Part shown: positions 1 to 9,676 of the stretch, piece after piece | How positions within the stretch are numbered: the stretch's first letter is position 1 | Layout: every line of letters begins with the position of its first letter | Origin: Aeromicrobium erythreum | GTDB lineage: Bacteria; Actinomycetota; Actinomycetes; Propionibacteriales; Nocardioidaceae | NCBI RefSeq assembly: GCF_001509405.1 | Contig: NZ_CP011502.1 | Span: forward strand, 1,178,001-1,242,000 | Reading direction: 5' to 3' | DNA length: 64,000 nt | Notes under the pieces: generated by a model | The model's database searches: none | What the model was told of the DNA's origin: nothing | The model's input: the letters and a program-made list of their open reading frames with translations, nothing else | Translations under genes and position numbers: made by a program

Positions 1-586
1 CGCGGCCTACGTGCTCGGCGACGCCGCGCTCGTCGCGCCGACCCTGCTGCTGCAGATGCTGGTGCTGCAGCCGATCGCCCTCGCGGTGCTCGACGTCGCC
101 GTCGCGGAGCACCGGGTGCCGTGGCACCGCTTCGTCACCCGACCGCTGCGCACGCCCCTGACCGTCGGCTCCCTGCTCGGGCTCACCCTCTCGCTCAGCG
201 ACGTGCGGCTCCCGCGGCTCGTCGACGAGCCGCTCGGCCTCGTCGGGGCCATGGCGGTGCCCGCCATGCTGATCGCCTACGGCGTCTCGCTGCGGCTCGG
301 ACCCCGCCCGGGCAGCGGTGGCAGCGCACCGGTGCTCGCACTGATCGTGACGCTGAAGCTCGTGGTCCAGCCCGTCGTGGCGTACACGCTCGGCCGCTTC
401 GCGCTCGGCATGGAGGGAGCCCCGCTGCTCGCCGTCACCGTGCTCGCGGCGCTGCCCGCCGCGCAGAACATCTTCGTCATCGCCGTGCGCTACGACCGCT
501 CCACGGTGCTGGCGCGCGACGCCGTCTTCGCCACCACCGTGCTGTCGGTGCCCGCCGTCGCCGTCGCGGCGGCCGTCGTCGGCTGA
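1..586 (+). CDS. AEC-family (auxin efflux carrier-like) permease, C-terminal part
   Basis: The reading frame is open from the window edge, so the 5' end is missing; about 194 residues are visible. They are mostly hydrophobic and fall into roughly five membrane segments with short basic loops. The segment near 'LAALPAAQNIFVIAVRYD' resembles the conserved C-terminal region of AEC-family permeases, which carry organic anions or auxin-like acids across the membrane. The substrate cannot be told from this fragment. A strong hairpin follows 15 bases after the stop, and the next gene converges on it. Confidence 0.8.
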   Translation, partial: AAYVLGDAALVAPTLLLQMLVLQPIALAVLDVAVAEHRVPWHRFVTRPLRTPLTVGSLLGLTLSLSDVRLPRLVDEPLGLVGAMAVPAMLIAYGVSLRLGPRPGSGGSAPVLALIVTLKLVVQPVVAYTLGRFALGMEGAPLLAVTVLAALPAAQNIFVIAVRYDRSTVLARDAVFATTVLSVPAVAVAAAVVG

Positions 587-601
587 CCCCGGACGCACGA
601 A

Positions 602-627
602 GGGCCCCGTCCGCGCGGACGGGGCCC
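602..627. terminator. Bidirectional hairpin terminator
   Basis: A perfect 11-bp stem (GGGCCCCGTCC paired with GGACGGGGCCC) closes a GCGC loop between two convergent genes, the AEC permease on + and the CoA-ester lyase on -. There is no long T tract, which is usual in high-GC actinobacteria. Confidence 0.75.
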
Positions 628-639
628 CTCGGCGGGTGG

Positions 640-1521
640 TCAGCGACCCTGCAGCGCCTCGTGGAAGGCGAGGATGCGCCGCGCGTCGCGCACGTGCAGC
701 TCCTCCACCATCTTGCCGTTGAAGGTCACGACGCCCTGCCCGGCGGCCTTCGCCTCCTCGAACGTGTCGATGAGGCCCTGCGCGCGCTCGACGTCATCGG
801 CCGACGGCGCGAACGCGACGTTCGCGGGCTCCACCTGCGAGGGGTGGATGAGCGTCTTGCCGTCGAAGCCCATCTCGCGACCCTGACGCGCCTCGGCCTC
901 GAAGCCCTCCGGGTCCTTCACCGCGTTGTAGACACCGTCGATGACGACCTTGCCGGCGGCGCGGACGGCCAGCAGGGTCCAGGCGAGCGACGTCAGCACG
1001 GTGGCGTTGCGGCCGGGCACGTGCAGGCCGTACGTCTCGTTCACGATGTCGTTGGTGCCCATGACGACGACCGTCAGGCGCTCGTGCGCGGCAGCGATCT
1101 CCTCCGCGTGCAGCAGCGCGCGCGGCGTCTCGATCATCGCCCAGAGCTGGGTGTGCTCCGGCGCGCCGTGCTTCTCCAGGGCCGCGACGAGCGCCAGCAC
1201 CTGCTCCGCCGACTCGACCTTCGGCACGAGGATCGCGTCGGGACCGGCCTGGCTCGCCGCCTTGACGTCCGCGTCGTGCCACTCGGTGCCGATCGAGTTC
1301 ACGCGGATCGCGAGCTCGCGGTGGCCGTACTCGCCCGACCGCACGGCCGCGACGACGTTCTCGCGGCCCTGCTCCTTCGCGTCGGGGGCCACGGAGTCCT
1401 CGAGGTCGAGGATCAGCGCGTCGGCGTCGATCGACTTCGCCTTCTCGAGCGCGCGCTCGTTCGCGCCCGGCATGTACAGCACCGAGCGGCGGGGACGGAT
1501 GGGGGCGGGAGTGGTGCTCAC
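640..1521 (-). CDS. HpcH/HpaI aldolase / citrate lyase beta (CitE)-like CoA-ester lyase
   Basis: 293 residues, the normal length for CitE-like lyases and (3S)-malyl-CoA thioesterases. Family motifs are present in order: [14 protein letters not shown] near the start (CoA contact), [13 protein letters not shown] (metal and acyl-CoA region), [14 protein letters not shown] and MIETPRAL, with the acidic Mg2+ ligands intact. These TIM-barrel enzymes cleave or hydrolyse malyl-CoA-type thioesters in the cytoplasm. The start overlaps the stop of the upstream lyase by four bases, so the two are probably translationally coupled. Lyase and thioesterase (Mcl2-like) activity cannot be separated by eye. Confidence 0.85.
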   Translation of the reverse strand: MSTTPAPIRPRRSVLYMPGANERALEKAKSIDADALILDLEDSVAPDAKEQGRENVVAAVRSGEYGHRELAIRVNSIGTEWHDADVKAASQAGPDAILVPKVESAEQVLALVAALEKHGAPEHTQLWAMIETPRALLHAEEIAAAHERLTVVVMGTNDIVNETYGLHVPGRNATVLTSLAWTLLAVRAAGKVVIDGVYNAVKDPEGFEAEARQGREMGFDGKTLIHPSQVEPANVAFAPSADDVERAQGLIDTFEEAKAAGQGVVTFNGKMVEELHVRDARRILAFHEALQGR

Positions 1522-2567
1522 AGGGCGTACAGCTCCCTCAGCTCGGGGTCGCGCTCGGCCAGCTCACGGGCCAGGTCGAGCATCACGAGGCACTGCTTGC
1601 AGGACGCGTCGTCCTCCATCTTGCCGTTGATCATCACCGCACCGGAGCCGTCGCCCATCGCCTCGACGACCTCCTTCGCGTGCGCCACGTCCTCCGCGCT
1701 CGGGGAGAAGACCTTCTTCGCGATGTCGATCTGCACCGGGTGCAGGCTCCACGCGCCCACGCAGCCCAGCAGGAACGCGTTGCGGAACTGGTCCTCGCAC
1801 GCCACGACGTCCTTGATGTCGCCGAACGGACCGTAGAACGGGAGGATGTCGTTCGCGGCGCAGGCGTCGACCATGCGCGCGATCGTGTAGTGCCACAGGT
1901 CCTGCTGGTAGGTCGTGCGACCCTCCGTCAGGTCCTCGCCCGTCGGGTCCTGACGCACCAGGTAGCCCGGGTGACCACCGCCGACGCGCGTCGTCTTCAT
2001 CCGACGGCTCGCCGCGAGGTCGGCCGGGCCGAGGCTGATGCCCTGCATGCGCGGGCTCGCCGCCGCGATCTCCTCGACGTTCGTCATGCCCAGCGCGGTC
2101 TCGAGGATCGCGTGCACCAGCAGCGGCTTCTGCACGTTCCCCTTCGCCTCCAGCTGCGCCAGCAGCCGGTCGACGTAGTGGATGTCCTGCGCACCCTCCA
2201 CCTTCGGCACCATGATGACGTCGAGCTTGTCGCCGATCTCCGTCACCAACGTCGTCAGGTCGTCGAGGACCCACGGCGAGTCGAGGCTGTTCACGCGCAC
2301 CCACAGCTGCGTGTCGCCGAAGTCGGTCGCCTTCGCGATGTCGACGAGACCCTGACGCGCGGCCTCCTTCTTCTCGGTCTTGATTGCGTCCTCGAGGTTG
2401 CCGAGGATGATGTCGACCTTCTTCGCGATGTCCGGCACCTTGGCCGCCATCTTCTCGTTGCTCGGGTCGAAGAAGTGGATCATCCGGGACGGACGGAACG
2501 GCACCTCGGACAGCGGAGCGGGAGCTCCGACCGCGAGGGGACGGAGGAATGCACGGGGGTTGCGCAC
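1518..2567 (-). CDS. mcl: L-malyl-CoA / beta-methylmalyl-CoA lyase-like protein
   Basis: 349 residues from a GTG start preceded by GGAAGAGAAG. The frame stays open to 2759, but that extension runs through a palindromic repeat and has no protein-like character. Motifs [84 protein letters not shown] and [11 protein letters not shown] closely resemble the Chloroflexus-type Mcl family. That family splits beta-methylmalyl-CoA into glyoxylate and propionyl-CoA, or malyl-CoA into glyoxylate and acetyl-CoA. It forms an operon with the downstream CitE-like gene; a mesaconyl-CoA hydratase relative lies at 35785-36828. Confidence 0.85.
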   Translation of the reverse strand: MRNPRAFLRPLAVGAPAPLSEVPFRPSRMIHFFDPSNEKMAAKVPDIAKKVDIILGNLEDAIKTEKKEAARQGLVDIAKATDFGDTQLWVRVNSLDSPWVLDDLTTLVTEIGDKLDVIMVPKVEGAQDIHYVDRLLAQLEAKGNVQKPLLVHAILETALGMTNVEEIAAASPRMQGISLGPADLAASRRMKTTRVGGGHPGYLVRQDPTGEDLTEGRTTYQQDLWHYTIARMVDACAANDILPFYGPFGDIKDVVACEDQFRNAFLLGCVGAWSLHPVQIDIAKKVFSPSAEDVAHAKEVVEAMGDGSGAVMINGKMEDDASCKQCLVMLDLARELAERDPELRELYAL

Positions 2568-2685
2568 GTGGCTTCTCTTCCTGCAGACGGCGGGACTGCC
2601 CGTCAGTATGGCCGGGCTTCGTGACTCGTGAGTAGGGCGGGTGTCACTGTTCCCTCTGCCGCCCACGGCCCGGCACCCCCGCCAG

Positions 2686-2767
2686 GGCGGTAGGTGACGC
2701 GCGGAACGACGTGTGCAGGTAGGTCGCGCGCGGTACCGACCCCGTCTGACGCGCGTCACCTACCGCC
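2686..2767. repeat. GGCGGTAGGT palindromic repeat, copy 1
   Basis: Two perfect 18-base inverted arms (GGCGGTAGGTGACGCGCG at 2686-2703, its complement at 2750-2767) enclose 46 bases containing a partial inner copy of the motif. It lies between the mcl start and the end of the 2774 gene. Related elements occur at 46261-46373 and 57829-57938. REP-like; no RAYT transposase gene is present in the window. Confidence 0.8.
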
Positions 2768-2773
2768 GACGGG

Positions 2774-3604
2774 TCAGCGCAGGGAGGCGACGACCCGGTC
2801 GGGGCGGGCGCCGGTGTCGCGCACCCAGCCGTCGGGGGAGTCCTCGGCGCTCCAGCGGCGGCCGTCGAAGGAGACGGCGGCGACCTTCAGGTGCTCGGCG
2901 TTGGCCACCAGGTAGTGCGCGAGCGCCCAGCCCCGCGCCCGCACGTCGGCCCGAGCACCCGCGAACCGGAACGTCAGCTCGTCCTGCGCCTCGTCGCTCG
3001 TGTGCTCGATCTCGCCGAACGCCGCGTCGACGTCGGCGGCGACGCTGCGCACGTTGCCTCCGCCCACCGGGTTCAGCTGGCACGTGAACGCCGCCGGGCT
3101 GTAGCCGCGCAGCGCCGACGACAGCGCCCGGGCGTAGTCCTCGTGCTGCGCGTAGGCGCCGGGGAACGCGGAGCGCTGCACCTCCTGCGCGGCCACGGTG
3201 ATCTGCTTGCGGGTGTACCCGTCGACCTTCTCGAGCCCGTCGTAGAACCTCCCGATCGCGTACGCCGGGTCCATGATCTCATCGACCGTGCCCCAGCCCT
3301 GCGACGGACGTTGCTGGAACAGCCCCACCGAGTCGCGGTCGCCGTAGTCGATGTTGCGGATCTTGGACTCCTGGAACGCGGTCGCGATCGCGATCGTCGT
3401 CGCGCGCGGCGGCAGACCCCGGTTCTGGGCGAGCGCCGCCATCAGCGACGACCAGCGCGCCTGCTCGACGTCGACCTGCGCCACCGTGTCGCCCACGCGG
3501 GCCACGCAGTACTCGCTGCGACGCGGCTGGCGGTCGGTGAAGACCGTCACCACCAGCCCACCGGCCACCAGCACGGTGACGAGGAGGACCCAGCGCAGCT
3601 TCAC
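2774..3604 (-). CDS. Membrane-anchored lysozyme/transglycosylase-like conserved protein
   Basis: 276 residues. An N-terminal hydrophobic helix (residues 4-22, LRWVLLVTVLVAGGLVVTV) follows a short basic start, consistent with a signal anchor and a domain outside the membrane. The segment ATAFQESKIRNIDYGDRDSVGLFQQRP, given here only by its ends, has the catalytic-Glu pattern of the lytic transglycosylase/lysozyme fold. Two cysteines (in EYCVAR and FTCQL) could form a disulfide. Relatives in Nocardioidaceae are sometimes labelled 'heavy metal transporter' without support. A role in cell-wall remodelling is inference. The stop abuts the palindromic repeat at 2686-2767. Confidence 0.6.
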   Translation of the reverse strand: MKLRWVLLVTVLVAGGLVVTVFTDRQPRRSEYCVARVGDTVAQVDVEQARWSSLMAALAQNRGLPPRATTIAIATAFQESKIRNIDYGDRDSVGLFQQRPSQGWGTVDEIMDPAYAIGRFYDGLEKVDGYTRKQITVAAQEVQRSAFPGAYAQHEDYARALSSALRGYSPAAFTCQLNPVGGGNVRSVAADVDAAFGEIEHTSDEAQDELTFRFAGARADVRARGWALAHYLVANAEHLKVAAVSFDGRRWSAEDSPDGWVRDTGARPDRVVASLR

Positions 3605-3660
3605 GGCGCCACCCTAGGCAGACGGACCCACCGTCGGGCGACGACGCGAGGGCACGTCGT

Positions 3661-4593
3661 TCAGTTGGCGTGCAGGTCGGAGTTCAGCTCGATGCCGCGG
3701 CGCTCGCCCCGCGGTCGCGCCTCGACCTGGCCCGTCTCGCTGTTGGTGAGGAACAGCAGGTTGTCCTGGCCGCTCAGCTCGGCCGCCTTGACGACCGTGC
3801 CGTCCGGGGTGCGCACCTTCGTGCCGGCCGTGACGTAGCAGCCCGCCGCCACGACGCAGTCGTCGCCGAGGGAGATGCCGATGCCCGAGTTCGCGCCGAG
3901 CAGGCTCCCGCTGCCGATGGAGATGACCTGCGTGCCGCCGCCGGAGAGCGTGCCCATGATGCTGGCGCCGCCGCCGATGTCGGTGCCCTCACCGACCACG
4001 ACGCCCGCCGAGATCCGACCCTCGACCATCGCGTGGCCGAGGGTGCCGGCGTTGAAGTTCACGAAGCCTTCGTGCATGACCGTGGTGCCCTCCGCGAGGT
4101 GCGCGCCCAGCCGCACCCGGTCGGCGTCGCCGATGCGCACGCCGGAGGGGATCACGTAGTCGGTCATGCGCGGGAACTTGTCGATGCTCGTGACGTTCAC
4201 CGTCAGTCCGGCGGCGCGCGCACGGGCGCGGGTGTGCTCGAAGCCGGCGACGGCGCACGGGCCGATCGTCGTCCACACGACGTTCGTCAGCAGGCCGAAC
4301 TGGCCGTCGAGGTTGAGGCCGTGCGGCTTGACGAGCCGGTGCGACAGCAGGTGCAGGCGCAGCCACACGTCGTAGGTGTCGGCAGGAGCGGCGGCGAGGT
4401 CGTCGACGACGACGTGCACGACCGCCTTGCGGACCTGGCGGACCGGGTCGTCCCCCGTCAGCGCCGTGAGCTCCTCGGGCTCCGGATCGTGGGCCGGGAC
4501 GCCGAGGCGGGGCTCGGGGAACCAGACGTCGAGGACGTCGCCGTCCTCGGTGAGGGTGGCCAGACCGTACCCGTGCGCGCTGTTCTCGCTCAT
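3661..4593 (-). CDS. dapD: 2,3,4,5-tetrahydropyridine-2,6-dicarboxylate N-succinyltransferase
   Basis: 310 residues from ATG 4593; the longer open frame upstream runs antisense to the VOC gene and was discarded. The protein begins [14 protein letters not shown], as actinobacterial DapD does, and its middle and C-terminal parts show the hexapeptide left-handed beta-helix pattern ([20 protein letters not shown], then [14 protein letters not shown]). It succinylates tetrahydrodipicolinate in the succinylase branch of the meso-diaminopimelate/lysine pathway, feeding peptidoglycan and lysine. The later step enzyme, dapE, is 3.3 kb away on the other strand. Confidence 0.95.
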   Translation of the reverse strand: MSENSAHGYGLATLTEDGDVLDVWFPEPRLGVPAHDPEPEELTALTGDDPVRQVRKAVVHVVVDDLAAAPADTYDVWLRLHLLSHRLVKPHGLNLDGQFGLLTNVVWTTIGPCAVAGFEHTRARARAAGLTVNVTSIDKFPRMTDYVIPSGVRIGDADRVRLGAHLAEGTTVMHEGFVNFNAGTLGHAMVEGRISAGVVVGEGTDIGGGASIMGTLSGGGTQVISIGSGSLLGANSGIGISLGDDCVVAAGCYVTAGTKVRTPDGTVVKAAELSGQDNLLFLTNSETGQVEARPRGERRGIELNSDLHAN

Positions 4594-4654
4594 GGGAGCC
4601 AATCTATCGAGCCGTGGCTGGCCGCTGTCGGCGAGCGGGTCTAGCGTGAGACGC

Positions 4655-5335
4655 ATGCCTCTCGTCACCTGGAAGGACCTCTGCATCGTCGCGGGCGACC
4701 CGGCCTCGGCGGCCCCCTCGTGGGCCGCGCTGCTCGGGCTCGACGTGGTCCTCGACGGTGACGACGCGCACCTGGTGGGGCCGACGCCCGGGCACACCGT
4801 CTGGGTCAACCGCGTCCCGGAGCCGAAGACCGTGAAGGACCGCGTGCACCTCGACGTCCACGCCGCCGAGGAGGTGCCGCCGGGGACGTCGCGGCTCAGC
4901 GCCGAGGGCGCGTTCCGCTGGACCGTCGTGGCCGGCCCCGAGGGCGACGAGCTCTGCACGTTCGTGCGCGACGTCGTGCCCGCGTACCGGCTCTACGAGG
5001 TCTGCGTCGACGTCGTCGACCACGGCGCGGCGGCCGCCTGGTGGCAGGGCTTGTGGGGAGGGCGGGGCGGCACCGACGCCGACGGCGGGTTCAGCTGGGT
5101 CGAGGACGTGCCAGGGCTGCCGTGCGAGGGTGTCGTGTTCTGCTCGGTTCCCGAGCCCAAGACGGTCAAGAACCGCATCCACTGGGACGTCACGCTCGAG
5201 CAGGGGGTCCAGGTCGACCACCTCGTCGAGCTCGGCGCCACGGTGCTGCGTCGACCCGACGACGAGATCGTCTGGACGGTCATGGCCGACCCCGACGGCA
5301 ACGAGTTCTGCGTGTTCGAGCGAGCCGACGCGTGA
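4655..5335 (+). CDS. VOC-superfamily (glyoxalase/bleomycin-resistance fold) protein, two domains
   Basis: 226 residues from ATG 4655; a GTG nine bases upstream is an alternative. Two homologous halves each contain the 'VPEPKTVK(D/N)R(V/I)H' signature and end in a '[10 protein letters not shown]'-like strand, typical of tandem VOC modules in actinobacteria. The family includes metal-dependent lyases, dioxygenases and resistance proteins, so the substrate is unknown. Its stop overlaps the start of the GNAT gene (GTGA), so they are co-transcribed. It is divergent from dapD, with only 61 bases between the starts. Confidence 0.75.
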   Translation: MPLVTWKDLCIVAGDPASAAPSWAALLGLDVVLDGDDAHLVGPTPGHTVWVNRVPEPKTVKDRVHLDVHAAEEVPPGTSRLSAEGAFRWTVVAGPEGDELCTFVRDVVPAYRLYEVCVDVVDHGAAAAWWQGLWGGRGGTDADGGFSWVEDVPGLPCEGVVFCSVPEPKTVKNRIHWDVTLEQGVQVDHLVELGATVLRRPDDEIVWTVMADPDGNEFCVFERADA

Positions 5336-5853
5336 GCGTCCTGCGCGTGCTCGACCCCGCCGACGCGGAGGTGCTGAGCCGGCTCTGGACCGACCACCGG
5401 GCGCACCTCGACCCGTGGAGCCCGTCGCGTCCCGACCGCTTCTACACGGTCGAGGGGCAGCTCGAGGTGGTCGAGGCGCGGCTGATCGCGATGGCCGAGG
5501 GGCGGGGCGCCTACTTCGTGGTGGTCGAGGAGGACGGCGAGGTCGTCGGCGAGCTCAACCTCAACGACGTCGTGCGCGGTGCGTTCGAGAACGCCCACCT
5601 GGGCTACTGGCTCGCCGGCGACGTGCAGGGTCGCGGGCTCATGACCCGCGCCGTCGAGGAGGCGGCCGCGCACGCGTTCGAGGTGCTCGGCCTGCACCGT
5701 CTGCAGGCTGGCACGCTCGTGCACAACCACCGGTCGCAGGCCGTGCTCGAGCGGTGCGGCTTCGAGCGCTTCGGCATCGCTCCGCAGTACCTGCGCATCC
5801 AGGGACGGTGGCAGGACCACGTCCTGTTCCAGCGCCTCGCTCCCGGGTCCTGA
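5332..5853 (+). CDS. GNAT-family N-acetyltransferase (RimJ/RimL type)
   Basis: 173 residues from a GTG that overlaps the VOC stop by four bases. The order of segments fits the RimJ/RimL branch: an acceptor-side N-terminus, the beta4 strand LGYWLAGDVQGRGLMTRAV carrying the (Q/R)-x-x-G-x-(G/A) acetyl-CoA loop, then HRLQAGTLVHNHRSQAVLERCGFE. Homologues acetylate N-terminal alanine or serine of ribosomal proteins or small molecules; the target here is unknown. Convergent with the DinB gene, with a 49-base gap and no obvious hairpin. Confidence 0.8.
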   Translation: MSVLRVLDPADAEVLSRLWTDHRAHLDPWSPSRPDRFYTVEGQLEVVEARLIAMAEGRGAYFVVVEEDGEVVGELNLNDVVRGAFENAHLGYWLAGDVQGRGLMTRAVEEAAAHAFEVLGLHRLQAGTLVHNHRSQAVLERCGFERFGIAPQYLRIQGRWQDHVLFQRLAPGS

Positions 5854-5902
5854 GTCGCGTCGGGGACGGTCTCGGCGGGCGAGGTCCGGTCGGGGCGTCT
5901 GG

Positions 5903-6424
5903 CTAGTCCGCGGCCTGACGCTCGGCGACGCCCGCGACGAAGGCTGCCTGACCGAGGTGCTGCAGGGTGTCGCCCACGACGCTGACCAGGCGCACCCCGG
6001 CGGTAACCGGCGGGTCCCAGTCCTCGTCGACCACGCGGGCCAGCTCGGCACCGTCGACGCGGTCGAGGTACGCGAGGGTCAGCGTGTGCACGTCGGCGTG
6101 GTAGCGCGCCACCAGCGCGGGGTCGCTGCGGACGGCCGCCACCTGGTCGCTGTCGTGGCCGTAGCCGATGTCGCCGGGCTCGAAGGGGAGGTCGAAGTCG
6201 TCGCGCCAGCGGTCCCACGCCTGGGCGGTGCCGGCCAGTCCGGCCACGTGGTCGTCCTGCACGCGCGCCAGGTGCCACAGGAGCCAGATCGGCGTGTTCG
6301 CGTCGGGGTCGACGCGGTAGGTCGCGGTGCGCTCGTCGAGGTCGGCGCACTGCTGCTCGACCAGCTCGCGGACCCGCCCGAACGCGTCGCGCAGGACGTC
6401 GGACGTCGTCAGATCCTCGCTCAT
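5903..6424 (-). CDS. DinB / mycothiol-dependent (DUF664-like) family protein
   Basis: 173 residues, all-helical. NTPIWLLWHLARVQDDHV and VVGDTLQHLGQAAFVAGV supply the spaced histidines of the three-His metal site of the DinB four-helix bundle. In actinobacteria many members are mycothiol S-transferases or detoxification enzymes; the precise role here is unknown. The start overlaps the stop of the upstream SDR gene by four bases, so the two form an operon. Confidence 0.75.
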   Translation of the reverse strand: MSEDLTTSDVLRDAFGRVRELVEQQCADLDERTATYRVDPDANTPIWLLWHLARVQDDHVAGLAGTAQAWDRWRDDFDLPFEPGDIGYGHDSDQVAAVRSDPALVARYHADVHTLTLAYLDRVDGAELARVVDEDWDPPVTAGVRLVSVVGDTLQHLGQAAFVAGVAERQAAD

Positions 6425-7113
6425 CGGACCACCAGCCCTTCTCGTCGGTCCCAGACGACCTCGGTGGCCTTCTCGTCGCGGACGGCGGCCAGCACGGCGT
6501 CGACGACCTCGGCGGCAGGGAGGGGTTCTGGGAGCTTGGGTGGCTCGCCGGCGAGTGCGTGTGCGGCGAGGTCGGTGTCGAGGTGCGGGGGACGCACGTC
6601 GACGATGCGGGTGCTGCGGCGACGCTCACGACGCACGACGGTCAGCCACGCCGTGAGGGCGGCCTTCGCGGCGGAGTAGTCGGCCATGCCGGCGGTGGGC
6701 GCGTCGGCGAGGATCGCCGAGAGGACGACGGCCACCCCGCCGTCCAGGTGGGGGAGGGCCGCGCGGACGACGCCGGTCGCGCCGAGCGTGTTGACGGCGA
6801 ACAGCTCCTCGGCGACGGCAGGGTCGGTGTCGACGGCCGGCCCGAACGCAGGAACCCCGGTCGCGACGACGAGCAGGTCGAGCCCGCCGAGCGCCTCGAC
6901 GGCCTCCCCGATCGTGGCGGCGGCACGCTCCACGTCGACGACGTCGAGCTCGTACGCCGGCGCCTTCACCTCTGACGCGACGGCCGCGAGCCGGTCGGCG
7001 TCGCGTCCGGTGACCGTCAGCCGCGCCCCGGCCCCGTGCAGCGCCCGCGCGATGCCCCCACCGAGTGCGCCGGTGGCCCCGACGACGAGCACGCGGGCGT
7101 CGCTGATCTCCAT
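6421..7113 (-). CDS. Short-chain dehydrogenase/reductase
   Basis: 230 residues from ATG 7113; an upstream extension to 7587 reads through non-coding repeat A and is not credible. The N-terminal Rossmann motif VVGATGALGGGIARAL, the D-x-D near residue 57 and the catalytic pair in MADYSAAKAAL (Tyr and Lys) define a classical SDR. The usual NNAG is replaced by VATGV, a mild departure. NADP(H) or NAD(H) preference and substrate are not evident. The stop overlaps the DinB start. Confidence 0.8.
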   Translation of the reverse strand: MEISDARVLVVGATGALGGGIARALHGAGARLTVTGRDADRLAAVASEVKAPAYELDVVDVERAAATIGEAVEALGGLDLLVVATGVPAFGPAVDTDPAVAEELFAVNTLGATGVVRAALPHLDGGVAVVLSAILADAPTAGMADYSAAKAALTAWLTVVRRERRRSTRIVDVRPPHLDTDLAAHALAGEPPKLPEPLPAAEVVDAVLAAVRDEKATEVVWDRREGLVVR

Positions 7114-7159
7114 GCGTTCGACGCTACGCGCGAGGGCGGTTGGCGCAACGTGAGCGAGG

Positions 7160-7860
7160 CTTCTCGTCGACCTGCGGCTGCGCTGCCGCGGGGGGTCTGG
7201 GTTTGCTGGTGCGCTGCTTCGGCTGGTGCTGGGGGTGGTCTCCGAAAGGGCCTCGACCGGGCGGCTGGGTGGCGCACCGGGTTGGGCACTCGGGCTGTGG
7301 CTCCCGCGTGGGACGCAAGATTCTGCGTTCGTGCGCGTTGGACGCAAGCTTCTGCGTTCGGGTGTGGGAGGGCCAAGGAATCTGCGTTGGCTACGGCATC
7401 CCGTAGCCAACGCAGAAGCGTTCGATCTCGCTCGCGCGAATGCACGATCGTGCGCGGCCTCGGGGGTGGGGTGACGAACGCTTCTACCTTCTCGTGGCAC
7501 GGTCCACGAGAAGGAAGCATCCTTGCCACGACGGTCCACCTCAGCGGTAGATCTACCGCCTCTACAGCGCTCGGAAGGGCGGCACATCTACCCCCGAGGG
7601 CGATTCGGCGGCAGACCTACCGCTAAGCGGGCGAGAACGCAGATTCTTGCGTCCACCCCGAGCGCGACCCGCAGCCCGAAGCCCCAGACCAGCGCGCCGC
7701 CCAGCTGCCCGGTCGAGGCCCTTGCGGAGACCACATCCACGACAAGCCGCGCCGACGCAGCCCCACCCGAGCAAGAAGCCGCGCCAGCGCAGCCCCACTC
7801 GCCAGAGAAGCCGCGCCGACGCAGCCGCAGGTCGGGCGAGAAGCGCACCGACGCACCCGC
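7160..7860 (+). repeat. Large nested inverted-repeat element, copy A
   Basis: This fills the 781-base gap between the SDR and dapE. Outer arms are 7237-7300 and 7671-7732 (GGTCTCCG...GGGCCTCGACCGGGCGGCTGG and its complement). Between them lie: a perfect 15-bp hairpin at 7382-7415 with a CATC loop; an 11-bp hairpin at 7487-7514 (CCTTCTCGTGG); a 16-base palindrome at 7544-7559 (GCGGTAGATCTACCGC); and GACGCAAGATTCTGCG motifs mirrored on both sides. Outside the arms are CGGCTGCGCTG-type units on the left and their complements, GCCGCGCCGACGCAGCC, on the right. The internal order matches copies B and C. No convincing gene is present. Confidence 0.85.
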
Positions 7861-7894
7861 GGGGGAGAGGCGGCCGCGCCCTAGAGTGGGCGCC

Positions 7895-8952
7895 ATGGCC
7901 GTGCTCGACCCGACCCGCGACATCGTCCAGCTCACCGCGGACCTCTGCGACATCGCGTCGGAGAGCCTCGACGAGGCCGAGATCGCCGACGCGGTGGAGG
8001 CGGTGCTGCTCGCGGCGCCGCACCTGACGGTCGTGCGCGACGGGCACACGCTGGTGGCCCGCACCGACCTCGGTCGGGCGGAGCGGGTGGTGATCGCCGG
8101 GCACCTCGACACCGTCCCCGCGAACGACAACTTCCCGACGCGTCTCGACGGCGACACGCTCTGGGGGCTCGGCACCTGCGACATGAAGGGCGGCGTCGCC
8201 GTCGCGCTCCAGCTCGCGGCGACCGTCGCCGAGCCGGTACGCGACGTCACCTACGTCTTCTACGAGGCCGAGGAGATCGCCGCGCGGTTCAACGGGCTCG
8301 GTCGGCTCGCGCGCGAACGTCCGGAGCTGCTCGCCGGCGACTTCGCGATCCTCATGGAGCCGTCCGTCGCGTCCGTGGAGGCGGGCTGCCAGGGCACGAT
8401 CCGCGTCGACGTCGTCACCCGAGGGGAGCGTGCGCACGCCGCGCGGTCGTGGACCGGTCACAACGCCATCCACGACGCCGCCGAGGTGCTCGTGCGCCTG
8501 CGCGACTACGAGCCGCGCCGCGTCGTCATCGACGGGCTCGAGTACCGCGACGGGCTCAACGCCGTCGGCATCAGCGGCGGGGTGGCCGGCAACGTCGTGC
8601 CCGACCTCGCCATCGTCACGGTCAACTACCGCTTCGCGCCCGACCGGTCCGAGGACGAGGCGCTGGCGCACCTGCGCGAGGTCTTCGACGGCTTCGAGCT
8701 GACCGTCACCGACTCCGCGCCCGGCGCGCTGCCCGGTCTCGACCAGCCCGCCGCGGCCGCGTTCGTCGAGACGCTCGGTGCCGAGCCGCGCCCGAAGTTC
8801 GGCTGGACCGACGTCGCGCAGTTCACGCAGCTCGGGATCCCCGCCGTCAACTACGGACCGGGCGACCCGATCTACGCCCACAAGCAGGACGAACACGTCC
8901 CCGTCGCGCACCTGCGTTCCGTCGAGGACGCCCTCAGGAGATGGCTGACCGC

Positions 8953-8956
<4 letters not shown>
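7895..8956 (+). CDS. dapE: Succinyl-diaminopimelate desuccinylase
   Basis: 353 residues from ATG 7895; the in-frame extension upstream is repeat A. M20-family dinuclear zinc motifs are in order: AGHLDTVPAND, GTCDMKGGVAVAL, YEAEEIAARFNG, MEPS and HKQDEHV. It removes succinate from N-succinyl-LL-diaminopimelate, giving LL-diaminopimelate for cell wall and lysine. It functions with dapD at 3661-4593. The next gene starts inside its last codons (ATGA). Confidence 0.93.
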
Positions 8957-9672
<716 letters not shown>

Positions 9673-9676
9673 CGTC

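Noticed and set aside
7114..7894. Several open frames of 60-170 codons in the SDR-dapE gap
   Set aside because: They are low-complexity Arg/Ala/Ser-rich, run through hairpins on both strands and differ between repeat copies.
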